From Cellulosimicrobium cellulans (GTDB taxonomy: Bacteria > Actinomycetota > Actinomycetes > Actinomycetales > Cellulomonadaceae), in contig NZ_JAFBCN010000001.1 in NCBI RefSeq assembly GCF_016907755.1, forward strand, positions 434,001-498,000: a stretch of 64,000 bases of DNA, given 5' to 3'. Both the position numbers and the translations under genes were made by a program. Shown here in pieces: positions 24,406 through 33,240 of the stretch. The first letter of the stretch is position 1, and each line of letters opens with the position of its first letter. The notes under the pieces are model-generated. The model was not told the DNA's origin and made no database searches. It worked only from the letters and a program-made list of their open reading frames with translations.

Positions 24406-26212
24406 GGAGGCGGCCGCGACCCCGGTCGCGACCGCCTCGCCGCGACCGGAGGCGCTGCCGCCCGTGCCGCCCCCACCTGTCGCAGGCCCGACGGTCGGGG
24501 CCTTGCGCCGCCGCGTCGTGCGCCTCGCCGCCCCGATCTGCGCCGCGCTCGTCGTGGGGGCGCTCGCGCAGCTCGTCATCGCGGCGCTGCTGGGGCACAT
24601 GGGCGACGACGCGCTCTACGTCCGGTCGCTCTTCATCCCCGTGACGTTCCTCGTCCTCGCGGTCCAGGAGGGCCTCGACGTCTCGACCCAGGTCGGCTTC
24701 GCGCGCCTGCACGGGTCGCGGGCCCGGGGCGGGGAGATCGACACGGGGAACCACGCCGAGACCGGAGGGGCCGGCGCGGGCGAGGACGGCGGCGCGGCCG
24801 TCGTCCCGACGTCGGCCACCACGGCGCTGCTGGGGCGGTTCGTGGCGGCGGGCGCGGTGGTGCTCGGCGGCGTCGCCCTGCTCGTCGTCCTGGCGGCGCC
24901 GACGCTCGCCGACGTGCTGTCGGTGCCTGCGCCCCTCGTCGCCGAGTTCGTCGCGTTTGCGCGCTGGACCGTCCTCGCGAGCGTGCTGTCCGTCCCGACG
25001 GCGGTCGCGGCCGCCGCGCTGCGCGGGTGGGCGCGCACCGGGGCGTCGGCGACCGTGGCGCTGCTCGTCGCGGGGCTCCAGGTGCTCGTCGTGTGGCTCG
25101 TCGGGCTCGTGGCCGGGTTCGGCGTGCTCGCTGTCCCGGTCGCGATCACGGGCTCCACGCTCGTCGGCGCGGCCGTCGCCTGGGCGCTCCTCGTGCGGGC
25201 CCGCCTCCTTCCGCGGCCGGGCCACGTCCCCGGGCTGCGCCGTCTGCTCGCGCTGCGTCACCACCCCGCGCCGCAGCGGCTCGCCGCGGCATGGCGACGG
25301 GCGCTCCGCGCCCTGCCCGCCGGGTCGTGGACGACGCCGACCCCGCCCCCGCCGCCCCCGCCTCCGTCCTCCACGACCCCGGCCCCGGTCGCGGCACCGT
25401 CCGGCCCGGCGGGTGCTGCTTCCTCCGACCCGCACTCCGGCCCGCCGGCCGCCGAGCCGACGACGGCGGGCGTTCCTCCCGAGGGCGCCGTGGTCGAGCG
25501 GGTCGACGTGCGCGGGCTGCTGCTCGGCGTCGGCCTGCCGGTCGGTCTGTCCTACCTCCTGCTCACCGTGACGAACCTCGTCATGGTGTGGGTCCTCGGT
25601 CCGTCGGGCACGGACGTGGTCGCGGGGTTCGGCGGCGCCGCGACGGTCCAGACGCTCGTGATCGTGCCGGCCATCGGACTCGCCGCGGCGGTGAGCATCG
25701 TCATGAACCAGCAGTGGGGTGCGGGGGATCTCGGGCTCCTCCCGCGGACGCTGCGCGCGGGCACGGTCGTCGTCGCGGGCGTGTACGTCGTGGTGGGGGC
25801 GCTCGTCCTGCTGACCGCGCCGCTCGTCGCGGGCCAGCTCTCGGCCGACCCGGACGTCGCCGCGCAGGCGGCGCTCTACCTGCGGGTGGTCGGCCCGTCG
25901 TACGCCGGTGTCGGGCTCGTGCTGTACCTCCTGACCCTGCTGGAGCAGCTCGGGTACGGGCGCGTCGCCGTGACGCTCAACGTGCTCTACCACGCCGTCT
26001 CGCTCGGTGTCGGCGGCGTCCTCGCGCGCGCGGGCGGCGGTCCCACCGCGCTGTACACGACGATCGCCGTGACGAACGTCGTCGGGCTGGTCGTCATGCT
26101 CCCCGTCGCGGTGCGCCTCGTCCGACGGCGGGCCACCGAAGCTCCGGCCGAGACGGCCGAGACGGCTCAGACGGCCGGGACGGCCGGTTCGGCCGTGGAG
26201 GTCGCGCCGTGA
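24389..26212 (+). CDS. MATE-family multidrug/metabolite exporter
   Basis: This 607-residue membrane protein has about 12 transmembrane helices in two MATE repeats: the first from VVRLAAPICAALVVGALAQL, the second from LLLGVGLPVGLSYLLLTVTN. A 70-residue Pro/Ala-rich cytoplasmic loop between the halves and a short insertion of charged residues in repeat 1 are unusual. MATE proteins export cationic or amphipathic compounds using Na+ or H+, so this is the natural exporter of the cluster product. ATG 24389 lies inside the previous gene; the exact start is uncertain. Confidence 0.85.
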   Translation: MPSSSREAAATPVATASPRPEALPPVPPPPVAGPTVGALRRRVVRLAAPICAALVVGALAQLVIAALLGHMGDDALYVRSLFIPVTFLVLAVQEGLDVSTQVGFARLHGSRARGGEIDTGNHAETGGAGAGEDGGAAVVPTSATTALLGRFVAAGAVVLGGVALLVVLAAPTLADVLSVPAPLVAEFVAFARWTVLASVLSVPTAVAAAALRGWARTGASATVALLVAGLQVLVVWLVGLVAGFGVLAVPVAITGSTLVGAAVAWALLVRARLLPRPGHVPGLRRLLALRHHPAPQRLAAAWRRALRALPAGSWTTPTPPPPPPPPSSTTPAPVAAPSGPAGAASSDPHSGPPAAEPTTAGVPPEGAVVERVDVRGLLLGVGLPVGLSYLLLTVTNLVMVWVLGPSGTDVVAGFGGAATVQTLVIVPAIGLAAAVSIVMNQQWGAGDLGLLPRTLRAGTVVVAGVYVVVGALVLLTAPLVAGQLSADPDVAAQAALYLRVVGPSYAGVGLVLYLLTLLEQLGYGRVAVTLNVLYHAVSLGVGGVLARAGGGPTALYTTIAVTNVVGLVVMLPVAVRLVRRRATEAPAETAETAQTAGTAGSAVEVAP

Positions 26213-28428
26213 CCGCGCGGGGGACGACGCCGCCTGCCCAGGACGCCCCGGCCCGTACCGCACTGGTCAGCGACGCCCCGGTCCGCGACGTGCCGGTCCG
26301 TGGCGTGCCGGGAACGGGCGCGGTCTCGCGGACGGCGACCGGTCCGGGCTCGGACGCCCCCGAGCCCGTGCTGAGCGTCGTCGTCATGCACCACCCGGCG
26401 CGGGGCGACGTCTCCTCCCTGGTCGCGGCGTGCGCGCCGCTCGACGTGCGGGTCGTCGAGGACCCCGACCCGGACGGCCCGCCCAGCCCGCTGCGCACCG
26501 CGAAGCGCGCGTGGGCCGCCGTGGCGCCGGGCGCGACGCACCACCTCGTGCTGCAGGACGACGTCACCCCGGTCCCCGGGTTCGCCGAGCTCGTCCTGCG
26601 GGCCGTGCGCGCCCGCGGCCGGCACGCCGTCGCGCTCTACTCGAACTGGAACAGCCCGCGCAACGCCTACCTCGTGCGCGCCGCGGCCGTCGCCGGGCAG
26701 GCGTGGGCGCCGCTCGGGCACGACGAGTGGGTGCCCACGCTCGGCCTCGTCCTCCCCGCGGAGGGCGCGCTGCGCCTCGCCGCGCACCTCGCGACCCTGC
26801 CCGACGACGAGCGGGACGACGACGAGGCCGTCGTGACCTTCTGCGCGCGCGAGGGCTACCCCGTCGTCGCGACGCTGCCGCACCTGCTGGAGCACGGCGA
26901 CGGCCCGAGCCTCGCGGGCAACGACGCGCACGGGGCCCGGCACGCGACGGTCCCGGCGGGCGACGCCGTCGACCCGGACGCCTGGGACCGGCCGGGTCTC
27001 GATCGCGAGCCGGCCCGCTCGCCGGCCACCGCACGGCCGGTCGCGGTCACGCTCGAACGGTCGCGCTGCACGCTGCGCGTGCTCCGTCCGGGCGCGGGCG
27101 AACCGCTCGAGCACCCGTTCGGCTGGGGCTGGGACGCGTGGTCGTGGTGGCTCGGCGTCGACCCGGCGGCCGTCGCGCACGACGTGTCGGTGCTCGTCGC
27201 GGGCGCCTCCCCGGAGCTCCGCCGCGTCTCGCGCGACGCGCTCGGCGAGCTCGGTGCGGCGTGCTGGCTGCTGGGCCACGACGTCGCGCGCAGCGACTGG
27301 CCCCCGCCCGCCGGCCCCGACGCGCCGGCGCACCGGGCCGCCGCCGTCCGGACGTGGGTGCTCTCCGGCCTCCTCCCCGCCGACCGCCCGGAGGACCTGG
27401 TCGACGAGCTCGTCGCGTTCGGCCTCGACGCGCTGCTTGCGGGCGAGACATGGACCGGCACCCCGTCGAACCCGGGGATACGGGTGGGTTCGACGCCAGG
27501 GTCGCCCACAACCCCGGGTTCGGCACCCGTCGTCGGGGCGGGAGCGAGCGACGGCGCCGCGGTCGACCAGGTCGCGCTCGCCGCCGCGCGGCTCCTCGGG
27601 GAGCGCGACGCCGAGGTCGTGTGCCGGGCGGCGGGTCCGGCGGTGCCGGTGCGCGTCGTCGTGCACGACTGCCCGGCGTGCGGCGCGCGCGCCGAGGACG
27701 CGGTGCGGCGCCTCACCGCGCAGGTCGACCTCGACGGCGCCGCCGAGCACCGCGTCGCCGGGACGGACGAGCACCGCGTCGCCGGGGCCGACGAGTACCG
27801 CGTCGCCGGGACCGACGACGCCGCGGGCGCGGGCGGGACGCCCTCTGGCCCGTCCGACCGTCCCGTGACACCCCTGACACCCGAAGCACTCGACGTGCCG
27901 GACGCAGGCGCGGCACGTGAGACGCCCGACGGCCGGAGCGGCCGGGCTGTCGTCGAGATCCTCGCGTGCGAGCACGTCGAGCCGCGCGGGCTCCTCGGCG
28001 TCGATCCCGGCCGCCGCTACGTCTCGCGCGGGCTGTGGGCGGCGCGCAGGGTGGTCCCCGCGCCGCCGGGCGCGATGACGGGCGAGCCGCACCGCACGAC
28101 GGCGCACCCGTCCGCCGCCGCGCACCTCACCGCGGCCGGGGCCCCGGTGCCGCTCACCGATGCCGACGCCGCGCACCTCACCGCGGCAGGGGCCCCGGTG
28201 CCGCTCACCGATGCCGACACGGCGCACCTCACCGCGGCGGAGGTCCTGGTGGCGCTCGCCGCCGCGGACGCGGCGCACGTGCTGCCGGTCGCGGCGCGCG
28301 TGGACGGCGACGCGCCGGGCCGGGCGAGCCTCGCCGCGCTGGGGCTGCAGCACGCGCCCGGACTCGCGCAGCGGTACGCCGACCTCCACGCAGAGGTGCG
28401 GCTCGCGCGCGCGGTGGAGCTCCTGTGA
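26209..28428 (+). CDS. Glycosyltransferase-like protein with repeat-rich C-terminal region
   Basis: This 739-residue protein begins with about 45 disordered residues. A GT-A-like domain follows (about 50-300): LSVVVMHHPAR strand, THHLVLQDDVTPVPGF with an acidic DD (the likely metal/nucleotide-binding element of GT2/GT25-type enzymes), and EWVPTLGLVLPAEGALRL. The remaining 440 residues are not recognised. They include a CPACGARAEDAV Cys pair, three 8-residue units ending GTD/GAD, three 17-residue units starting AHLTAAGAPVP, and a stretch encoded by a 56-bp palindromic repeat at 27467-27522. GTG 26209 overlaps the MATE stop. It may transfer a sugar in the pathway; the repeats suggest a flexible tail. 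Confidence 0.6.
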   Translation: MTARGTTPPAQDAPARTALVSDAPVRDVPVRGVPGTGAVSRTATGPGSDAPEPVLSVVVMHHPARGDVSSLVAACAPLDVRVVEDPDPDGPPSPLRTAKRAWAAVAPGATHHLVLQDDVTPVPGFAELVLRAVRARGRHAVALYSNWNSPRNAYLVRAAAVAGQAWAPLGHDEWVPTLGLVLPAEGALRLAAHLATLPDDERDDDEAVVTFCAREGYPVVATLPHLLEHGDGPSLAGNDAHGARHATVPAGDAVDPDAWDRPGLDREPARSPATARPVAVTLERSRCTLRVLRPGAGEPLEHPFGWGWDAWSWWLGVDPAAVAHDVSVLVAGASPELRRVSRDALGELGAACWLLGHDVARSDWPPPAGPDAPAHRAAAVRTWVLSGLLPADRPEDLVDELVAFGLDALLAGETWTGTPSNPGIRVGSTPGSPTTPGSAPVVGAGASDGAAVDQVALAAARLLGERDAEVVCRAAGPAVPVRVVVHDCPACGARAEDAVRRLTAQVDLDGAAEHRVAGTDEHRVAGADEYRVAGTDDAAGAGGTPSGPSDRPVTPLTPEALDVPDAGAARETPDGRSGRAVVEILACEHVEPRGLLGVDPGRRYVSRGLWAARRVVPAPPGAMTGEPHRTTAHPSAAAHLTAAGAPVPLTDADAAHLTAAGAPVPLTDADTAHLTAAEVLVALAAADAAHVLPVAARVDGDAPGRASLAALGLQHAPGLAQRYADLHAEVRLARAVELL
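27467..27522 (+). repeat. 56-bp palindromic repeat, family 2, copy D1 (inside the glycosyltransferase-like gene)
   Basis: CGAACCCGGGG (27467-27477) and CCCCGGGTTCG (27512-27522) form a perfect 11-bp inverted repeat. The element matches the reverse complement of 51779-51834 at 48 of 56 positions, including 26 identical bases at one end and 14 at the other. It lies within a coding sequence and encodes about 19 residues rich in Pro, Gly, Ser and Thr. Confidence 0.85.
27745..27816 (+). repeat. Three 24-bp tandem repeats in coding sequence
   Basis: Units at 27745-27768, 27769-27792 and 27793-27816 start GAGCACCGCG, GAGCACCGCG and GAGTACCGCG. Each encodes an 8-residue unit of the EHRVAGTD type. 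The period is a multiple of three, so copy-number change keeps the frame. Confidence 0.85.
28120..28272 (+). repeat. Three 51-bp tandem repeats in coding sequence
   Basis: Units at 28120-28170 and 28171-28221 are almost identical; 28222-28272 is a diverged third copy. Each encodes 17 residues beginning AHLTAAGAPVP or AHLTAAEVLVA. A fourth start (GCGCAC) follows. The repeats lie near the C-terminus of the glycosyltransferase-like protein. Confidence 0.85.
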
Positions 28429-29198
28429 GCGCGACCTCGACCGGTCCGTCGGCGCACGCGTCCGCCGGCGTCTGGGCGTGGCGTGGCGCGGCCCTGCTGC
28501 TCGACCTCGACGGGACGCTCGTCGACTCCGCGGCCGCGATCGAGCGGCACACGCTCGCGTGGGCGGCCCGGCTCGGGCTCGACGGCGACGCGGTGGTCGC
28601 GGCGTCGCACGGCCGCCGCGACGTCGAGGTGGTCCGCCTCGTGGCGCCGGGCGCCGACGTCGCGCGCGAGGTCGAGTGGCTGCACCGCATCTCGTGCGAC
28701 GACACCGAGGGCGTCGTGGCCGTGCCGGGCGCCGCGGACCTCCTGGACGGCCTGGACCCGCGGGTCTGGACGGTGGTGACGTCGGCGGCGCGCGAGGTCG
28801 CGCTCGCGCGCCTGACGGCCGCCGGCCTGCCCGTGCCGGCGCGGTTCGTGTGCGCGGAGGACGTGGCGCGCGGCAAGCCCGACCCGGAGGGGTTCCTCGC
28901 GGGGGCGCGGCTGCTCGGCGTCGACCCGCGGCGGTGCCTCGTCCTGGAGGACTCCGCCGCCGGGGTAGCCGCAGGCCGGGGCGCGACGGCGACCGTGCTC
29001 GCCGTCGGCCCGGACGACGTCCCCGGCGCGCACCACGGCGTCCCGGACCTGCGTCCGGTGGCCGCCCGCGCGGTCGACGGCCGGGTGGAGGTCGTCGTGA
29101 CGACGCGCAGCGTGGGCACGTTCGGGGGCGCGATCGAGGGGGCGCTCGACGAGCCGCTGGAAGGGCTCGACGACGGCCTGCCGGAGTTCGTCGCGTGA
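28425..29198 (+). CDS. HAD-superfamily phosphatase/mutase-like hydrolase
   Basis: This 257-residue HAD hydrolase has motif I DLDGTLVDS with the nucleophilic Asp near residue 27, motif II VVTSAA, motif III GKPDPEGFL and motif IV LEDSAAG, plus a helical cap domain after motif I. Closest in style are glycerol/sugar phosphatases and beta-phosphoglucomutase-like enzymes. An extra C-terminal segment of about 45 residues rich in Gly and acidic residues is unusual. GTGA overlaps link it to the genes on either side. It may remove a phosphate from a sugar or pathway intermediate. Confidence 0.85.
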   Translation: MSATSTGPSAHASAGVWAWRGAALLLDLDGTLVDSAAAIERHTLAWAARLGLDGDAVVAASHGRRDVEVVRLVAPGADVAREVEWLHRISCDDTEGVVAVPGAADLLDGLDPRVWTVVTSAAREVALARLTAAGLPVPARFVCAEDVARGKPDPEGFLAGARLLGVDPRRCLVLEDSAAGVAAGRGATATVLAVGPDDVPGAHHGVPDLRPVAARAVDGRVEVVVTTRSVGTFGGAIEGALDEPLEGLDDGLPEFVA

Positions 29199-29962
29199 GC
29201 GCGGTCGATCCGGAGCCCGAGGTCGAGCTGTGGTTCGTCACCACGACCCCGCCCCCCGCCGAGCACGACATCAGTGGCGTTCTGGGCTCCACTCCGACAG
29301 CAAGGTCGTGCTCGACGGCGGGTGACGTCGTGCTCGGCAGCGCGGTGCTGGGCGCGGCGGAGCGCGACCGCGCCCGGCGCCTCGCCTCGCCCGCCGACGC
29401 CGCGCGGTACGTGCGCGCCCACGTCGCCGCGCGCGAGATCCTCGCGGCACGTACGGGCCTGCCGCCCGCGGACGTCCGGTGGGAGGTGGGGCAGCACGGG
29501 AAGCCGGGCCCCGTCGTCGGGCAGCGGTGGAACCTCAGCCGCAGCGGCGACCACGCGCTCGTGGCGCTCGCCGAGACGGACGTGGGCGTCGACGTGCAGG
29601 TGCGCGACCCGCGCGTCGACGTGCACCGCCTCGCCGCGCGGTTCCTCGCCCCGGCGGACGCGCGGTCGGACGCGGACGGGGACCTGTGGCGCCGTTTCTC
29701 ACGGCTGGAGGCGTGCGCCAAGGCGGTCGGCGGCCGGCTGCTCGACGTGCTCGGGCTCGACGTCCGGTCTCCGGGGCTGGTGCGGGCCGACGGCGGCCCG
29801 TGGTCCGGTCAGGAGTGGTGGGTGAGCGACGTGGCGGCACCCGCCGGCGCGGTCGCGTCCTGCGCGACGCCGGGGCCGCGGCGGCACACGCTCCGCACCC
29901 GGGTCTGGGGTACGGAGCGGCCGTCGCCCACGGTGCGGGCCGGCGCGGGAGGTGCGCGGTGA
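29195..29962 (+). CDS. Sfp-type 4'-phosphopantetheinyl transferase with a repeat-derived insertion
   Basis: This 255-residue enzyme transfers phosphopantetheine from CoA to carrier proteins and would activate the cluster's ACPs. Sfp-family signatures are present: GQHGKPGP, WNLSRSGDHALVALA, VGVDVQ (Mg-binding acid residues) and FSRLEACAKAVGG, the degenerate WxxKEAxxK motif. Residues 22-48 are encoded precisely by an 81-bp palindromic repeat, and the normal N-terminal strand (VELWFVTTT) resumes after it with LGAAERDRARRLASPADAAR. GTG 29195 overlaps the HAD stop. The insertion sits in a surface turn, so activity may be kept. Confidence 0.85.
   Translation: MSAVDPEPEVELWFVTTTPPPAEHDISGVLGSTPTARSCSTAGDVVLGSAVLGAAERDRARRLASPADAARYVRAHVAAREILAARTGLPPADVRWEVGQHGKPGPVVGQRWNLSRSGDHALVALAETDVGVDVQVRDPRVDVHRLAARFLAPADARSDADGDLWRRFSRLEACAKAVGGRLLDVLGLDVRSPGLVRADGGPWSGQEWWVSDVAAPAGAVASCATPGPRRHTLRTRVWGTERPSPTVRAGAGGAR
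29258..29338 (-). repeat. 81-bp palindromic repeat, family 1, copy C (inside the PPTase gene, reverse orientation)
   Basis: The ends GCCGAGCACGAC (29258-29269) and GTCGTGCTCGGC (29327-29338) are a perfect 12-bp inverted repeat. Read on the minus strand the element has the same length and layout as copies A and B, including the shared block GAGCCCAGAACG-like in the second half. It starts exactly at codon 22 of the PPTase gene and is 27 codons long without a stop. Confidence 0.88.
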
Positions 29963-31296
29963 GGGTCGTCCACCACGTCGAGGTCCGCGGGCGCGCGGGC
30001 GAGGGGCCCGCGACGTGGGGCCAGACCGCGATCCGACGGGCGCTCGCCGCCCTCGAGCCGCTGGACCACCAGTTCAACCTCGTGTGGGGCGGACCGCTCG
30101 ACGAGCCGGTGCCGACCGGGGCCGCGACCGCCGTCGTGCGCGCGCTCGTCGAACGGCACGACTCGCTGCGGACGCGCGTCCACCCGCGCGGCGACGGGTT
30201 CGTCCAGGAGCTGTGCGGGGCGGGGACGGTCGAGGTCGTCGAGGAGCGTGTGACCGACGTGGCGGACGTCGCCGCGCGCGGTGCGCGGCTGCGCGACGAG
30301 CTCTGGGGCCGCGCGTTCGACTACCCGGCGGAGCTGCCCGTGCGGGCCGGGCTCGTGACCGTGGACGGCGCGGTGCACCACACCGTGCTCGTCGTCGCGC
30401 ACACCGCGCTCGACGGCTGGGGGCTCCCGGTGCTCGACGGCGACCTCACGGCACTCGCTGCGGGCGCCGCGCTGCGGGACGTCGAGGCGTGGACCCCGCT
30501 CGACGAGGCGGCCTGGCAGACCTCCGACGAGGGGCGGCGGCACGACGCCGCGGCGCGCGCACGCACGCTGCGCACCATGCGCGCCGCCCCGGCGGAGGTC
30601 TTCGCGCCACGACCGACCGCCGCCCTCGACGGCGGGCCTCGGTACCGGCAGACGGTCCTGCGGTCGCGCCGCCTGGGGCCTGCGGCCGAGCGGGTGGCCG
30701 CGCGCTGGCGCACGAGCACGTCCGGGGTGCTGCTCGCGGCGTCGTGCCGGGCGCTCGCCGTCGCCGCGGGCCGCGACGACCTCGCGCTGCAGGTCATGGT
30801 GAGCAACCGCTTCCGCCGGGAGCTCGCCGAGGCGGTGGTGACGACCGCGATGGAGGGCCTGGTGCACGTCGAGGGCCTCGACGCGCCGTTCGACGAGGTG
30901 GGCACCCGGGTCTGGCGCGCGGCGATGACGGCGTACCGGTCGGCGTACTACGACAAGGACCGGCTCCAGGCGGAGGCCGCGGCCGACCCGACGACCGGCC
31001 ACGACGGCACCTGCTGGTACAACGACCGCCGCGGCACCGGACCCGACCGGACGTTGCGCGCCCGCCCCACGCGGTCGCGGCGGCTCGCGCGCGCCGACGC
31101 GTCCGACGAGCAGGGCGGCGTCACGCTCACGCTGCACCTCGTCGACGCGCCGGACGGCGGCATCGACGTCGTCCTCACGGCCGACACGTCGCGCCTGGAC
31201 GACGCCGCGGCCGAGCGGGTCGTCCGGGACCTCGAGCGCTGCGTGCTCGACGCGTCGCGCGCGGGGAGCCCCGGCGGGACGGTCACGCGCCGGTAG
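29959..31296 (+). CDS. Free-standing condensation-domain (NRPS C-domain/acyltransferase) protein
   Basis: This 445-residue protein has the chloramphenicol-acetyltransferase-like fold of NRPS condensation domains. It shows LVERHDSLRTRV (65-74), the catalytic motif AHTALDGW (147-154, with His148 and Asp152 of HHxxxDG; the first His is Ala), MVSNRFRRELAE and a late solvent-channel region. Single C-domains like this join a carrier-bound acyl group to an amine or alcohol, so it could form the amide between the FAAL-derived acyl chain and the decarboxylated amine. WES/DGAT-type acyltransferases are an alternative. GTG 29959 overlaps the PPTase stop; its own 3' end overlaps the convergent thioesterase by 14 bases. 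Confidence 0.75.
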   Translation: MRVVHHVEVRGRAGEGPATWGQTAIRRALAALEPLDHQFNLVWGGPLDEPVPTGAATAVVRALVERHDSLRTRVHPRGDGFVQELCGAGTVEVVEERVTDVADVAARGARLRDELWGRAFDYPAELPVRAGLVTVDGAVHHTVLVVAHTALDGWGLPVLDGDLTALAAGAALRDVEAWTPLDEAAWQTSDEGRRHDAAARARTLRTMRAAPAEVFAPRPTAALDGGPRYRQTVLRSRRLGPAAERVAARWRTSTSGVLLAASCRALAVAAGRDDLALQVMVSNRFRRELAEAVVTTAMEGLVHVEGLDAPFDEVGTRVWRAAMTAYRSAYYDKDRLQAEAAADPTTGHDGTCWYNDRRGTGPDRTLRARPTRSRRLARADASDEQGGVTLTLHLVDAPDGGIDVVLTADTSRLDDAAAERVVRDLERCVLDASRAGSPGGTVTRR

Positions 31297-32083
31297 GGGC
31301 ACCCTCCGGCGCGGCGAGCGTGCGGACGACGAGGGCCTGCGCGAGCGTCCCGAACGGTCCGGCCTCGTCGTGGAGCGTGCTGTGCGTGACGCCGGCACCC
31401 GCGGGGCCGAAGACGACCGAGGTGTCCAGGCCCACCCAGCCGCCGAGCGGCGACCGGAAGAGGTGGGCGGTGAGGTCGACGTTGGGGAAGGCGACCTCCC
31501 GCGGGTCCGCGCGGACGGCCATGCCGTTGGCGGCGTCGAGCAGCCCCGCGGTGCGGGCGAGCGGCCCGACCTCCTCGTCGGCGACGAGCGGGACGTCGGT
31601 GCGCACCCAGACCGTCGCGCGGCCCGGCTCGACCGCGGTGCGGCGGACCTCGACGGAGTCGATGAAGCCGCCGGGCCAGACGGTCGCGGGGTCCCACGGC
31701 GGGGTCTCGTCCGGGCCGGGCACCGGGTCCGGCGCACCGCCGGCGAGGTCGGCGGTGTCGCCCGTCCGTACGAGCCACGCCCGGAGCGCGACGGCGCAGC
31801 GGCCCCCGCACCAGAGCGTCGCCTCGACGAGCTCCACGCCCCGCCCGGGGCGGACCACGCGGACCTGCGTCTCCACGTCGCCGATCGGGAACACGCCCCA
31901 GATGTCGTAGGCGAGGCGCGACACCGCGAGGTCGTCGCGCCCGCGGGCGACGCGGTCGGTCTCGACCACGTGCGCGAGCAGCCCGAGCGCGGGCGCGACG
32001 TGCTGCTCGTCGGTGCGCCACGCGCCGCCGACGTGCGGGCTCGCGCGGAACGTCGTCGGGCCGGTACGGAAGAAGTACGCCAT
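31283..32083 (-). CDS. Thioesterase family protein (TesB-like double hotdog)
   Basis: This 266-residue protein begins MAYFFRTGPTTFRASPHVGG and shows two hotdog halves typical of acyl-CoA thioesterase II-like proteins: RLAYDIWGVFPIGDVETQVRV in the first, and GLLDAANGMAVRADPREVAF with WVGLDTSVVFG in the second. ATG 32083 is used since the in-frame upstream part lies in non-coding DNA. It faces the biosynthetic operon and shares its 3' end; it may hydrolyse mis-loaded or finished thioesters. A role in the pathway is only suggested by proximity. Confidence 0.78.
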   Translation of the reverse strand: MAYFFRTGPTTFRASPHVGGAWRTDEQHVAPALGLLAHVVETDRVARGRDDLAVSRLAYDIWGVFPIGDVETQVRVVRPGRGVELVEATLWCGGRCAVALRAWLVRTGDTADLAGGAPDPVPGPDETPPWDPATVWPGGFIDSVEVRRTAVEPGRATVWVRTDVPLVADEEVGPLARTAGLLDAANGMAVRADPREVAFPNVDLTAHLFRSPLGGWVGLDTSVVFGPAGAGVTHSTLHDEAGPFGTLAQALVVRTLAAPEGAPTGA

Positions 32084-32288
32084 CGTGCTCCTCGGTGCGG
32101 GTGGTCGCTCGGCTCTGCGAGCGGGGGACCTCACGAGTGTGCCCCGTGCGGCGGCGCCTGGGTGCCCGTCGGAACCGACGCGTCCGACGCGGGTGGGGGA
32201 GCGCGGGGCCGGGACGTTCCTGTCGACCTGGGGGTCACACCCCGAGCGTGCCGCTCCTGGGCGACCGGCTCCGGGTCGTCGCCGCCCG

Positions 32289-33224
32289 TCAGGGGGCGCC
32301 GAGCGCAGCACGAGCAGCGCGCGCGACGGCCGCCGCGAGGCGGTCGAGCGACGTGGAGTGCAGGCGCCACTGCTGCCAGTGCTGCGGCACGTGCATCGCC
32401 CGGGCGTCGTCGAAGCCGACGAGGCGTCCCGCGCGCTCGGCCTGGGCGCTCTGGAGGTCGGGGAGCATGCCCCAGCCCATGCCGAGCTCGATCGCGCGGC
32501 GGAACTCGTTCGACGCGGGGACGTGGTGGCGGGGCGGGTCGAGCGCGACCCCCTCTCCCTGGGCGCGCAGACGGAGATAGCGCTCCTGGAGGTCGTCCTT
32601 GCGGTCGAACGCGAGGACGGGCGCGCGGGAGAGCGCGACGGCGGTCGGGCCCTCGGGGAACCAGCGCGCCGCGAACGCGGGGCTCGCCATGGGGCGGTAG
32701 CGCATCTGGCCGAGCAGGATCGAGCGGCAGCCCGGGACGGCCTCCGCGACCGAGGTCACCGCGGCGACCGCCGTCCCGTCGCGCAGCAGGCCGATGGAGT
32801 GCTCCTCGTCCTCGCGCAGCACCTCGAGCCGGGCCCACCCCGACGCCTCGACCAGCGCGGGCAGCGCCCAGGTGGTCAGGGCGTCGCCGGAGACGACGAG
32901 CGTGACCTCGGGCAGCGGCGCGACGCCGTCGGCCCCGGCCGGGTCGCTCGGGGGCTCCGCCGTCCCGATCCCCAGCTCCGCCAGCACGTCCGCCTGCTGC
33001 AGCGCGAGGTGGCGCGCGTGCCGGACGAGCACCTGGCCCGGCGGTGTGAGCTCGGCGGGCTTCCCGCGCCGCACGAGCACCTGGCCCACGGCCGACTCGA
33101 GCGCGCGCACGCGCTGGCTGACGGCGGACGGGGTGACCCCGAGCCGCTGGGCGGCGGCGTCGAACGTCCCGGCGGCGGCGATCGCGGCGAGCGTGCGGAG
33201 CTGGTCGGGCTGGAGGTCCATCAT
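32289..33224 (-). CDS. lysG: LysR-family regulator LysG/ArgP
   Basis: This 311-residue LysR-type regulator has the start [20 protein letters not shown] and the [26 protein letters not shown], almost a signature of ArgP/LysG proteins that sense lysine or arginine and activate the exporter gene. The C-terminal substrate-binding domain is complete (from [11 protein letters not shown]). It is divergent from lysE with a 52-base intergenic region, exactly as lysG/lysE in Corynebacterium. Confidence 0.92.
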   Translation of the reverse strand: MMDLQPDQLRTLAAIAAAGTFDAAAQRLGVTPSAVSQRVRALESAVGQVLVRRGKPAELTPPGQVLVRHARHLALQQADVLAELGIGTAEPPSDPAGADGVAPLPEVTLVVSGDALTTWALPALVEASGWARLEVLREDEEHSIGLLRDGTAVAAVTSVAEAVPGCRSILLGQMRYRPMASPAFAARWFPEGPTAVALSRAPVLAFDRKDDLQERYLRLRAQGEGVALDPPRHHVPASNEFRRAIELGMGWGMLPDLQSAQAERAGRLVGFDDARAMHVPQHWQQWRLHSTSLDRLAAAVARAARAALGAP

Positions 33225-33240
33225 GAAGCAGATCTTAGGG

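Noticed and set aside
27745-28272. Direct repeats that could suggest a CRISPR-like array
   Set aside because: Units are contiguous without unique spacers, periods are 24 and 51 bases (multiples of three), and they lie in frame in a coding gene; no cas genes are present.
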